In this document: in pieces, positions 48,646 to 55,558 of the stretch
Numbering within the stretch: position 1 is the first letter of the stretch
Layout: every line of letters begins with the position of its first letter
Origin: Bacteroidales bacterium
GTDB lineage: Bacteria; Bacteroidota; Bacteroidia; Bacteroidales; UBA932
DNA: 64,000 nucleotides
Assembly (NCBI GenBank): GCA_017399865.1
Contig: JAFQAT010000003.1
Coordinates: 22,584 to 86,583, forward strand
Direction of reading: 5' to 3'
Notes under the pieces: generated by a model
Told to the model about the DNA's origin: nothing
Database searches by the model: none
Seen by the model: only the letters and a program-made list of their open reading frames with translations
Position numbers and translations under genes: made by a program

Positions 48646-48713
48646 CACAGTCCCCCGACCATCGGAAAGCAGAAAACTAAGGAAAATGCTTTCCTCCCGG
48701 TCGGGGGACTGTG
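48646..48713. repeat. Composite hairpin, repeat family 1, copy D
   Basis: Perfect 15-bp arms (48646-48660 and 48699-48713; CACAGTCCCCCGACC and its complement) around a 38-nt loop. The inner stem GGAAAGCA (48664-48671) pairs with TGCTTTCC (48687-48694). The loop aligns to the copy A loop (TCG..A.GCAGAA...GG.AAATGCTT..CTCC). It lies between the convergent M3 peptidase and NupG genes and may terminate both. Confidence 0.8.
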
Positions 48714-48729
48714 ATTTTATGATGTGGTT

Positions 48730-50010
48730 TTACGCTATCTTGTCTTCGTTCTTCGGGGTCTTGAAGAGGATCATGAAGAGGAAGGCTACTACGAGGGCAT
48801 ATGCAGCGAATGTGTACCATGCGGCGCTCCAGTTCGGCTCGGCGGCGTTGTAGACGAAATGGTTCACCACAGCCTGTGCGCTGAGGGTTCCGATTGTCGC
48901 TCCGATACCGTTGGTCATCAGCATGAAGAGGCCCTGTGCGCTGTTCTGGAGCTTCTCGCTTGTGCGCATGTTGGTGTAGAGGGCTCCTGAGATGTTGAAG
49001 AAGTCGAATGCCACGCCGTAGACGATCATCGAGAGGATGAGCATCCATACCCCTGATCCGGGGTTGCCGGCTCCGAAGAGACCGAAGCGGAGAACCCATG
49101 CGAACATTGCGATGAGCATTACCCTCTTGATGCCGAAGATCTTCATCGCTACAGGGATGAGGAGGATGCCGAGGGTTTCGGATATCTGTGAGATCGAAAT
49201 GAGGGCGTTGGCGTTGCGTGCACCCCAAGTGCTCGCGAATTCAGGAACTTCCTTGAAGTGTGAGATGAACGGGTTTGCAAAACCGTTGGTGATCTGGAGG
49301 GCCACTCCGAGGAGCATCGAGAAGATGAAGAAGATCGCCATCTGCCTGTCCTTGAAAAGGGAGAATGCATTCAGACCGAAGCGCTCTGCGAGGGTCTGCT
49401 CCGCTCCTGAGTTCTTGTTGCAAGGGCATTCTGGAAGAGTGAAGCAGTAAAGGAACATTGCCAGACCGCAGATTCCCGATACGATGAACTGGTTGTATGA
49501 ATGCTGGTACTGGATTCCGGCGCCGTTTTTCACGAAGTTCACAAAGAGCATTGCGCAGATGAATCCGATGGTTCCGAATACTCGGATAGGAGGGAAGTCC
49601 TTTACGGTGTCATAGCCGTTCCTCTCAAGGATGCCGAATGCTACCGAGTTGGAAAGGGCGATCGTAGGCATGTAGAATGCCACGCTGACTGCATACAGCC
49701 CGAAGAGGATGCCGAATGAGACTTCGCTTCCGGCGGTCATTCCGTAGAGGCCTGCGCCGGCCATTGCGGCTCCGGCGATGCCGTGGCAGAGCCCGAGGAG
49801 CTTCTGGGCCGGGATGAACTTGTCCGCCACGATGCCCATGAGGGTAGGCATGAAGATGGAAACGATTCCCTGCATTGAATAGAAGATGCCGATGCGTGTC
49901 GCCAGCCCTACGGATGCGAGGTAGCTTCCCATCGAGGTGAGATACGATCCCCACACAGCCCACTGGATGATGTTCATCACGATCAGCCTGAGTTTGATTG
50001 ACTTGTTCAT
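48730..50010 (-). CDS. NupG/XapB-family nucleoside:H+ symporter
   Basis: A 426-aa major-facilitator membrane protein with 12 predicted helices. The N-terminus (IKLRLIVMNIIQWAVWGSYLTSMGSYL) and YDTVKDFPPIRVFGTIGFI are typical of the nucleoside:H+ symporter family. It probably imports nucleosides, consistent with the deoxynucleoside and uridine-type kinases encoded elsewhere in this window. It is divergent from tgt, with opposing -7 boxes between. Confidence 0.9.
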   Translation of the reverse strand: MNKSIKLRLIVMNIIQWAVWGSYLTSMGSYLASVGLATRIGIFYSMQGIVSIFMPTLMGIVADKFIPAQKLLGLCHGIAGAAMAGAGLYGMTAGSEVSFGILFGLYAVSVAFYMPTIALSNSVAFGILERNGYDTVKDFPPIRVFGTIGFICAMLFVNFVKNGAGIQYQHSYNQFIVSGICGLAMFLYCFTLPECPCNKNSGAEQTLAERFGLNAFSLFKDRQMAIFFIFSMLLGVALQITNGFANPFISHFKEVPEFASTWGARNANALISISQISETLGILLIPVAMKIFGIKRVMLIAMFAWVLRFGLFGAGNPGSGVWMLILSMIVYGVAFDFFNISGALYTNMRTSEKLQNSAQGLFMLMTNGIGATIGTLSAQAVVNHFVYNAAEPNWSAAWYTFAAYALVVAFLFMILFKTPKNEDKIA

Positions 50011-50062
50011 TTGTTATCAGTTTTTAATGTTGTCCGTTATTTGAATTTCGTCATGTATCATA

Positions 50063-50070
50063 CAAAGATA
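50063..50070 (-). promoter_or_regulatory. -7 box TATCTTTG of nupG-like gene
   Basis: An exact TAnnTTTG on the minus strand, 52 nt before the transporter ATG. No clear -33 TTTG at the expected distance. Confidence 0.4.
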
Positions 50071-50092
50071 AGCGATTTTGAGTAAAAGTTGT

Positions 50093-50100
50093 TATCTTTG
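50093..50100 (+). promoter_or_regulatory. -7 box TATCTTTG of tgt
   Basis: An exact TAnnTTTG, 18 nt before the tgt ATG. A TTTG lies at 50077-50080, but the 12-nt spacing is too short for a standard -33. Confidence 0.45.
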
Positions 50101-50118
50101 AGGGTTAATTTGATTTGA

Positions 50119-51249
50119 ATGAAATTTGTCAAGACACATAATGACCCGAATTCCGCAGCAAGATGCGGAGTCATCACGACTGACCACGGTCAGATCGAGA
50201 CTCCTATCTTCATGCCTGTCGGCACGGTAGGTTCGGTCAAAGGCATATACCACAAGGACCTCAAGGAAGACATCAAGGCAGAGATCATCCTGGGCAATAC
50301 ATATCATCTTTATCTCCGTCCGGGACTGGAAGTCCTCAAGGCGGCCGGCGGACTCCATAAGTTCGAGTCCTGGGACAGGCCTATCCTGACCGACAGCGGC
50401 GGATTCCAGGTCTTCTCCCTCAGCCCGATCCGCAAGCTCACCGAGGACGGATGCATCTTCCGTTCCCACATCGACGGTTCGAAGCATATCTTCACCCCTG
50501 AAAACAACATGGACACGCAGAGGATCATCGGAGCTGACATCGTCATGGCTCTGGACGAGTGCTGTCCCGGAGATGCGGACTACCGGTATGCCAAGAAATC
50601 CCTGGCGCTTACCCAGAGATGGCTGGAGAGATGCGTGAAGCATTTTGACGAGACCGAGCCTCTCTACGGCTATTCGCAGGCCCTTTTCCCTATCATCCAG
50701 GGCTGCGTCTATCCCGACCTACGCCGTGCGGCGGTCGACCATGCGGCAGCTCTCGACCGCGAAGGATATGCGATCGGCGGACTTGCCGTAGGCGAGCCGA
50801 CCGAGAAGATGTATGAGATGCTCGAGGTGGTGTGCCCGATTCTTCCGGAAGACAAGCCGCGCTACCTTATGGGCGTCGGTACGCCTGCCAATATCCTCGA
50901 AGGCATAGCGCGAGGCGTGGACATGTTCGACTGCGTGATGCCTACCCGCAACGGCCGCAACGGCATGCTGTTCACATGGGACGGAATCATGAACATGAAG
51001 AACAGGAAGTGGGCGGATGATTTCTCGCCGCTCGATCCGAAGGGTACGTCATTTGTGGACCATACATATACCAAGGCATATGTCCGCCATCTTTTCGTGG
51101 CAGGCGAGATTTTCGCCGGCCAGATAGCCAGCGAGCACAACCTCGCCTTCTATCTTGACCTTGTGCGCGAGGCCAGGAAGCACATCAAGGCAGGGGATTT
51201 CGCGAAATGGAAGGATGAGACCGTGCGCAGGATAACGACTAGATTATAA
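50119..51249 (+). CDS. tgt: tRNA-guanine transglycosylase (queuosine) without zinc cysteines
   Basis: Exchanges guanine for preQ1 or queuine at position 34 of tRNAs; 376 aa. The active-site motifs are TDSGGFQVFSL (substrate Asp), GGLAVGEPTEKMYEM and GVDMFDCVMPTRNGRNG (nucleophile Asp). The C-terminal zinc site normally has CxCxxC plus a His. Here the aligned segment reads DPKGTSFVDHTY, with Gly, Ser and Asp instead of the three cysteines, while the His in EHNLAF remains. The protein must fold without this zinc or bind it differently. It is followed 5 nt later by lptG, a common Bacteroidota pairing. Confidence 0.93.
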   Translation: MKFVKTHNDPNSAARCGVITTDHGQIETPIFMPVGTVGSVKGIYHKDLKEDIKAEIILGNTYHLYLRPGLEVLKAAGGLHKFESWDRPILTDSGGFQVFSLSPIRKLTEDGCIFRSHIDGSKHIFTPENNMDTQRIIGADIVMALDECCPGDADYRYAKKSLALTQRWLERCVKHFDETEPLYGYSQALFPIIQGCVYPDLRRAAVDHAAALDREGYAIGGLAVGEPTEKMYEMLEVVCPILPEDKPRYLMGVGTPANILEGIARGVDMFDCVMPTRNGRNGMLFTWDGIMNMKNRKWADDFSPLDPKGTSFVDHTYTKAYVRHLFVAGEIFAGQIASEHNLAFYLDLVREARKHIKAGDFAKWKDETVRRITTRL

Positions 51250-51254
51250 AGGAA

Positions 51255-52352
51255 ATGGAGTTCGACCTCAGGCCAAAGAAACTGGATGTATATATCGTCA
51301 AGAAGTTCATAACGACGTTCTTCGTGGCGCTTATCCTCATCATCGGCATCGTGATCATCTTCGACGTCAGCGAGAAGATCGACAACTTTGTCGAGAAGGA
51401 AGCTCCGCTCAAGGCCATCGTTTTTGACTATTATGTGAACTTTGTCCCGTATTTCATGAACATGTTCAGTCCTCTGTTCGTGTTCATCACCGTGATATTC
51501 TTCACATCCAAGATGGCCTCCGATACGGAGATAGTGGCCATACTCTCCTGCGGCGTAAGCTTCCACAGGATGATGGTTCCGTACATATTCTCCGCAGCTC
51601 TGATCGCCCTTTTCTCCCTGGGACTCAACCTGTTCGTAATCCCGGACTCCAATAAGGAACGAATAGAGTTCGAGACGAAATACGTGAAGGACAAGACGAA
51701 GAACGTAGGACGCAACGTCCATTATCAGATCGCCCCCGGAGAGTTCGCCTTTGCCGAATCCTTCAGCTCGTGGAACAACACGGCATACCGCTTTACCCTT
51801 GAAAGGATCGAAGACAACCGACTCGTATCGAAGATAACTGCCGAGACAGCAGTGTATGACACTACAAGAAACGTATGGCGTCTGAAGAAATACTTCATCC
51901 GTGATTACAACGAGGACCTTACAGACAATATCCGCAGCGGAAAACAGCTCGATACGACGCTCGCCTTGGACGTGAGTGACTTCTATTGGAATCCTGAGTC
52001 CGTGGAGACTTACAACTACTTCGAACTGAACGACCTGATCGATCTCCAGAACATGAGAGGAGACGCAAATGTGAAGTTCTCCCTGATCCAGAAGCACAAC
52101 CGCTTCGCCCTTCCTTTCTCGGCATTCATTCTTACTATCATGGGTGTCGCCCTGTCGTCAAAGAAGCGCAGGGGCGGAATCGGGTGGAACATCGGAGCCG
52201 GCATAGCTCTGGCCTTCACCTACATCCTCTTCATGAAGTTCAGCGAGATGTTCGTCTATACCGACACCCTATCGCCGGCTGTCGCATTATGGCTCCCGAA
52301 CATAGTCTTCACCATAATCGCCGCCGTCCTCTACCGCCTCGCTCCGAAGTAA
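51255..52352 (+). CDS. lptG: LptF/LptG-family lipopolysaccharide export permease
   Basis: A 365-aa inner-membrane permease that, with LptB, extracts LPS for transport to the outer membrane. It has the six-helix layout of the family: N-terminal LDVYIVKKFITTFFVALILI, the helix pair around YYVNFVPYFMNMFSPLFVFI, a periplasmic jellyroll domain in the middle, and C-terminal helices starting RFALPFSAFILTIMGVALSSKKRRGG. It lies directly after tgt. A second permease of this family is fused to Fmt at 55551-58013; the two could form the LptFG pair. Confidence 0.9.
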   Translation: MEFDLRPKKLDVYIVKKFITTFFVALILIIGIVIIFDVSEKIDNFVEKEAPLKAIVFDYYVNFVPYFMNMFSPLFVFITVIFFTSKMASDTEIVAILSCGVSFHRMMVPYIFSAALIALFSLGLNLFVIPDSNKERIEFETKYVKDKTKNVGRNVHYQIAPGEFAFAESFSSWNNTAYRFTLERIEDNRLVSKITAETAVYDTTRNVWRLKKYFIRDYNEDLTDNIRSGKQLDTTLALDVSDFYWNPESVETYNYFELNDLIDLQNMRGDANVKFSLIQKHNRFALPFSAFILTIMGVALSSKKRRGGIGWNIGAGIALAFTYILFMKFSEMFVYTDTLSPAVALWLPNIVFTIIAAVLYRLAPK

Positions 52353-52353
52353 C

Positions 52354-52377
52354 CTCCGGTCCGGTTCTCGTCCGGAG
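52354..52377. terminator. Small hairpin after lptG
   Basis: CTCCGG (52354-52359) with CCGGAG (52372-52377), a 12-nt loop, directly after the lptG stop and before the family 2 composite hairpin. No T-run. Confidence 0.35.
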
Positions 52378-52388
52378 CTATGGGTATA

Positions 52389-52489
52389 AATAATCCGACC
52401 CTGCTGTTGCAGGTGACATGCCACCCCGGCTAGGGGGACGTCCTCAAAGAGGACAGGGGGTCACCGGAATACAGCAGGGTCGGATTATT
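52389..52489. repeat. Composite hairpin, repeat family 2, copy E
   Basis: Perfect 18-bp arms (52389-52406 and 52472-52489) enclose a 65-nt structured loop. The loop has CCACCCCGGCTAGGGGGA (52421-52438), a GTCCTC-AAA-GAGGAC hairpin, and GGTGAC paired with GTCACC. The GC-rich core recurs in copy F (58076-58094), whose arms are different. It sits between the convergent lptG and ilvE genes and may serve as a bidirectional terminator. Confidence 0.82.
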
Positions 52490-52499
52490 ATGTATTACA

Positions 52500-53534
52500 T
52501 CAGTCGACAAAGACAATCCAGCCGAAGACATCTTCGGTCTCGCCGCGCTGGATGGCCTTGATGTAGTTGTAGAGCTTGAGGGACTTAGGACCGCACTGAC
52601 CGTCACCGTAAGTGTATACGGTCTCCTCGTCTGACTCGAGGAAAGGCTTGTCAACGAGTTTGTGGACAGGAGTGATCACAACTGCTGTTCCGCATTCTCC
52701 GACCTCTTCGAATGTGCTGAGTTCTTCTACGCGTACCGGCCTTCTTTCGACATCCATTCCGAGGTGTGCCGCAACTGTTTCAAGAGACATGTTGGTAATC
52801 GAAGGAAGTATTGAATCGGACTTAGGAGTTATGTATGTGTTGCCCTTGATCGCGAAGAAGTTCGATGAGTTGAACTCGTCGATGTAGGTCTTTGTTGCCG
52901 GGTCCAGGTAAAGGACTGCCTTGTAGCCCTGTTCGTGAGCCACGTTGAGGGAGTAAAGCGAGCATGCATAGTTTCCGCCCACCTTGAATGCTCCCGATCC
53001 GTTAGGAGCGGCTCTGTCATAGTTTCTTGCGATGACTACATCCACAGCGTCAAGAGCACCTCCGACGTATGCGCCAACAGGCGAGCACAGCATCATGAAT
53101 GTGCTTTCCTTAGACGACTGCACGCCGAGCTGAGGGTTTGTACCGATGAGGGTAGGGCGAAGGTAGAGGGACGCACCTGCCTCTTCGTATGGAGGAAGGT
53201 AGTCGATGTTCTCGAGAACCGCCCTCTTGCACATGTCTACGAACATCTCCACTGACGGAGCCTCGATTCCCAGGTATTTTGCAGACCTGATCAGTCGCTT
53301 CGCGTTTTCCTCCGGTCTGAACAGTCTGATCCTGCCATCCTTGCCTCTGAACGCCTTTAGACCTTCGAAGCACTCGATGGCATAGTGGAAGGCACCGCAG
53401 AAGGTGCTTACCTTCATATAGTCGTCAGTTGTGCTCTCTACAGGCGACCATTCGCCGTCCTTGAAAGTGGTGGTAAGGATAGTGTTTGTCTTAGTGTAGG
53501 AAAATGTGAGTTTGCTCCAGTCAATATTTGCCAT
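52500..53534 (-). CDS. ilvE: Branched-chain amino-acid aminotransferase
   Basis: A PLP-dependent class IV aminotransferase of 344 aa, last step of Val, Leu and Ile synthesis. Family marks are ALHY-like GAFHYAIECFEGLKAF, the phosphate-binding region RLIRSAKYL, the catalytic lysine region GSGAFKVGGNYACSL, DEFNSSNFFAIKG, and TAVVITPVHKLVDK near the C-terminus. It lies 7 nt downstream of ilvA on the same strand, so both act in the isoleucine branch from one operon. Confidence 0.94.
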   Translation of the reverse strand: MANIDWSKLTFSYTKTNTILTTTFKDGEWSPVESTTDDYMKVSTFCGAFHYAIECFEGLKAFRGKDGRIRLFRPEENAKRLIRSAKYLGIEAPSVEMFVDMCKRAVLENIDYLPPYEEAGASLYLRPTLIGTNPQLGVQSSKESTFMMLCSPVGAYVGGALDAVDVVIARNYDRAAPNGSGAFKVGGNYACSLYSLNVAHEQGYKAVLYLDPATKTYIDEFNSSNFFAIKGNTYITPKSDSILPSITNMSLETVAAHLGMDVERRPVRVEELSTFEEVGECGTAVVITPVHKLVDKPFLESDEETVYTYGDGQCGPKSLKLYNYIKAIQRGETEDVFGWIVFVD

Positions 53535-53541
53535 GATTGTA

Positions 53542-54801
53542 TCAGATTAGTATTTCAAATAATTGGTTATTCTCGTTTATGTATTCGTATTTGATGCCAA
53601 TGGCGTCCATTCTTGCGATAAGCGGCTCAAAGTCGTCTTTGGAAGCCAGCTCGATGCCGATGAGGGCAGGTCCGAAGTTCTTGTTCGTCTTCTTCATGTA
53701 CTGGATGAGCACGAGGTCGTCCGAAGGTCCGATGACATTGTTGATGAACGAAACGATCACTCCCGGCTTCTGCGGGAACTCCACTATGAAGTAATGCTTG
53801 AGGCCTTCATAGAGAAGGGATTTCTCGCGGATCTCCTCCATCCTGGTGATGTCGTTATTGCTTCCGCTGACGATGCATGCGACCCTCTTGCCCTTGATCT
53901 TGTCCGCATAGAATCTCAATGCCGCTGTCGCGAGGGCTCCTGCAGGTTCTACAACGATCGCGCTCTTGTTGTACATCTGGATGATCATGGTGCAGACAGC
54001 GCCTTCAGGGACGATCACGATGTCGTCGAGCACCTCCTTGCATACTTCGTATGTCATTGCTCCGGCCTTCTTCACTGCAGCTCCGTCCACGAACTTGTCG
54101 ATCTCTTCAAGCTCGACAGGGCAGCCGTTCTCGATCGCCGCCTTCATGCATGGCGCTCCTCCCGGCTCCACGCCGATTATCTTGGTCTGAGGGGACATAG
54201 CCTTGATGTAGGAACCGAGTCCGGACGCAAGTCCGCCACCTCCGATAGGTACGAATATATAGTCGAGCGGCGCTGAAGTCTGGTTGAGGATCTCCCTTCC
54301 GATGGTGCCCTGTCCTTCCATGACCTTCGGGTCATCGAACGGCGGGATGAAGGTCTTGCCGTTCTCATTGGCATATTTGATGGCCGCAGAGTTTGCTGCG
54401 TCGAATGTATCTCCTGTGAGCACGATCTCGATGAACTCCCTTCCGAACATCCTGACCTGTTCGATCTTCTGCTTTGGAGTTGTCACCGGCATGAAGATGG
54501 AACCCATTATCTGGAGCTTGCTGCACGAGAATGCGACTCCCTGGGCATGGTTTCCGGCACTGGCGCAGACGATGCCGTTCTCGAGCGATTCTGCTGAAAG
54601 AGAACGGATCTTGTTGTACGCGCCCCTGATCTTGTACGACCTCACCATCTGGAGGTCTTCCCTTTTCAGATATACCTCGGCATCATAGATGTCGGAGAGA
54701 TTGTTGTTCTTTACGAACGGAGTAGGTTCGAGAATCTCCGAAAGCACGGTTGCCGCATGGTCAATCGCCTCGGTGGTAGGGATGTACTTATTAGTGTTCA
54801 T
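53542..54801 (-). CDS. ilvA: Threonine ammonia-lyase (threonine dehydratase)
   Basis: A PLP enzyme that deaminates threonine to 2-oxobutanoate, the entry to isoleucine synthesis; 419 aa. The PLP lysine is in MVRSYKIRGAYN; the glycine-rich phosphate-binding loop is VPIGGGGLASGLG. The C-terminal about 85 residues (KHYFIVEFPQKPGVIVSFI) form a single ACT-like regulatory domain, so feedback control is likely but simpler than in two-ACT enzymes. It is the first gene of the ilvA-ilvE pair. A small inverted repeat (AATCG-TATTT-CGATT) lies directly upstream, at about 54812-54826. Confidence 0.94.
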   Translation of the reverse strand: MNTNKYIPTTEAIDHAATVLSEILEPTPFVKNNNLSDIYDAEVYLKREDLQMVRSYKIRGAYNKIRSLSAESLENGIVCASAGNHAQGVAFSCSKLQIMGSIFMPVTTPKQKIEQVRMFGREFIEIVLTGDTFDAANSAAIKYANENGKTFIPPFDDPKVMEGQGTIGREILNQTSAPLDYIFVPIGGGGLASGLGSYIKAMSPQTKIIGVEPGGAPCMKAAIENGCPVELEEIDKFVDGAAVKKAGAMTYEVCKEVLDDIVIVPEGAVCTMIIQMYNKSAIVVEPAGALATAALRFYADKIKGKRVACIVSGSNNDITRMEEIREKSLLYEGLKHYFIVEFPQKPGVIVSFINNVIGPSDDLVLIQYMKKTNKNFGPALIGIELASKDDFEPLIARMDAIGIKYEYINENNQLFEILI

Positions 54802-54859
54802 TCTGTAATGAATTTAAATCGTATTTCGATTTATGTGTCAAAATTATAATTAAAATCGC

Positions 54860-54889
54860 GGAAATCCTAATAAATAGGACGGATTTTCC
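54860..54889 (-). terminator. Hairpin between thiamine pyrophosphokinase and ilvA genes
   Basis: An imperfect stem GGAAATCC (54860-54867) with GGATTTTCC (54881-54889), with an inner TCCTA/TAGGA pair, 4 nt after the kinase stop. It is AT-rich on its distal side. It probably terminates the lptF-fmt/thiN transcript. Confidence 0.45.
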
Positions 54890-54892
54890 TGA

Positions 54893-55558
54893 TTAATTCA
54901 TCATTATCAAAGCAATGGACCTGTGGCTGAAGGTCAGCTTTATGTGGTCCTGTGATGCTCTGTTGAGGGTCGCTTTCCACCAGTTGTCGAAAACGACGCC
55001 GTCTGTAGGCCATTCCAGACCTTCCGAACATATGCGCAGACTGTTGTCAGGACTGAATATCGAGATTCTTCTTCCTTCTCCGCAGTCCATCTCGAATGTG
55101 TCGGTTATGGCAAATATTGTCGCATGGTCGGAAACCATCTCGACGTTGATTCCCATTCCTTCAAGGTCATACGTCCTCGCATATTCCATCAGCAGGGAAA
55201 TGTTTCCGATGGTATGGTCCTCCCTTTCTCCAGTGGCGCCGAGGATATAGATCTGCGAGATGTCCTTTATGTTTTCGATGGCCCATCTGAAGGCCTTGGT
55301 CTGGTCGTTATGCTCCTGCTCGTCGATCTGTACTATTATGTCGCTGTGCCTTTTGCGCAGGGACTGAGGCAATGAATCCATGTCACCTACCACGACATCC
55401 GGAAGCTTCTTCTCCCCGAATATTGCCTCGCTGTTGCGGATGAACTTCTGCAGCGCTCCGTCGCAGCATATCACAAAATCCGCGCAGCGGATCAGATAGC
55501 GCGGGTAGTCCGACTTCGGAAATCTTCCGTCGCAGATTATGACGACCGTCTTATGCAT
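54893..55558 (-). CDS. thiN: Thiamine pyrophosphokinase
   Basis: Converts thiamine to thiamine diphosphate with ATP; 221 aa. Motifs are VICCDGALQKF, PDVVVGDMDSLP (the catalytic acidic GDxDS), DEQEHNDQTKAFRWA and LGATGEREDHTIGN, which together define the family. The C-terminal beta domain follows (GRRISIFSPDN). Its start overlaps the 3' end of the LptF-Fmt gene by 8 nt, so the two are co-translated. No thiamine riboswitch was recognised upstream. Confidence 0.92.
   Translation of the reverse strand: MHKTVVIICDGRFPKSDYPRYLIRCADFVICCDGALQKFIRNSEAIFGEKKLPDVVVGDMDSLPQSLRKRHSDIIVQIDEQEHNDQTKAFRWAIENIKDISQIYILGATGEREDHTIGNISLLMEYARTYDLEGMGINVEMVSDHATIFAITDTFEMDCGEGRRISIFSPDNSLRICSEGLEWPTDGVVFDNWWKATLNRASQDHIKLTFSHRSIALIMMN

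Noticed and set aside
52389-52489. Rho-independent terminator as the whole explanation of the family 2 hairpin
   Set aside because: There is no T-run, the 65-nt loop is far too long for a simple terminator, and the loop core recurs at another locus.
53563-54276. Long plus-strand ORF (237 aa) opposite ilvA
   Set aside because: Antisense shadow of a conserved gene, with arginine/histidine/valine-rich composition and no motif.
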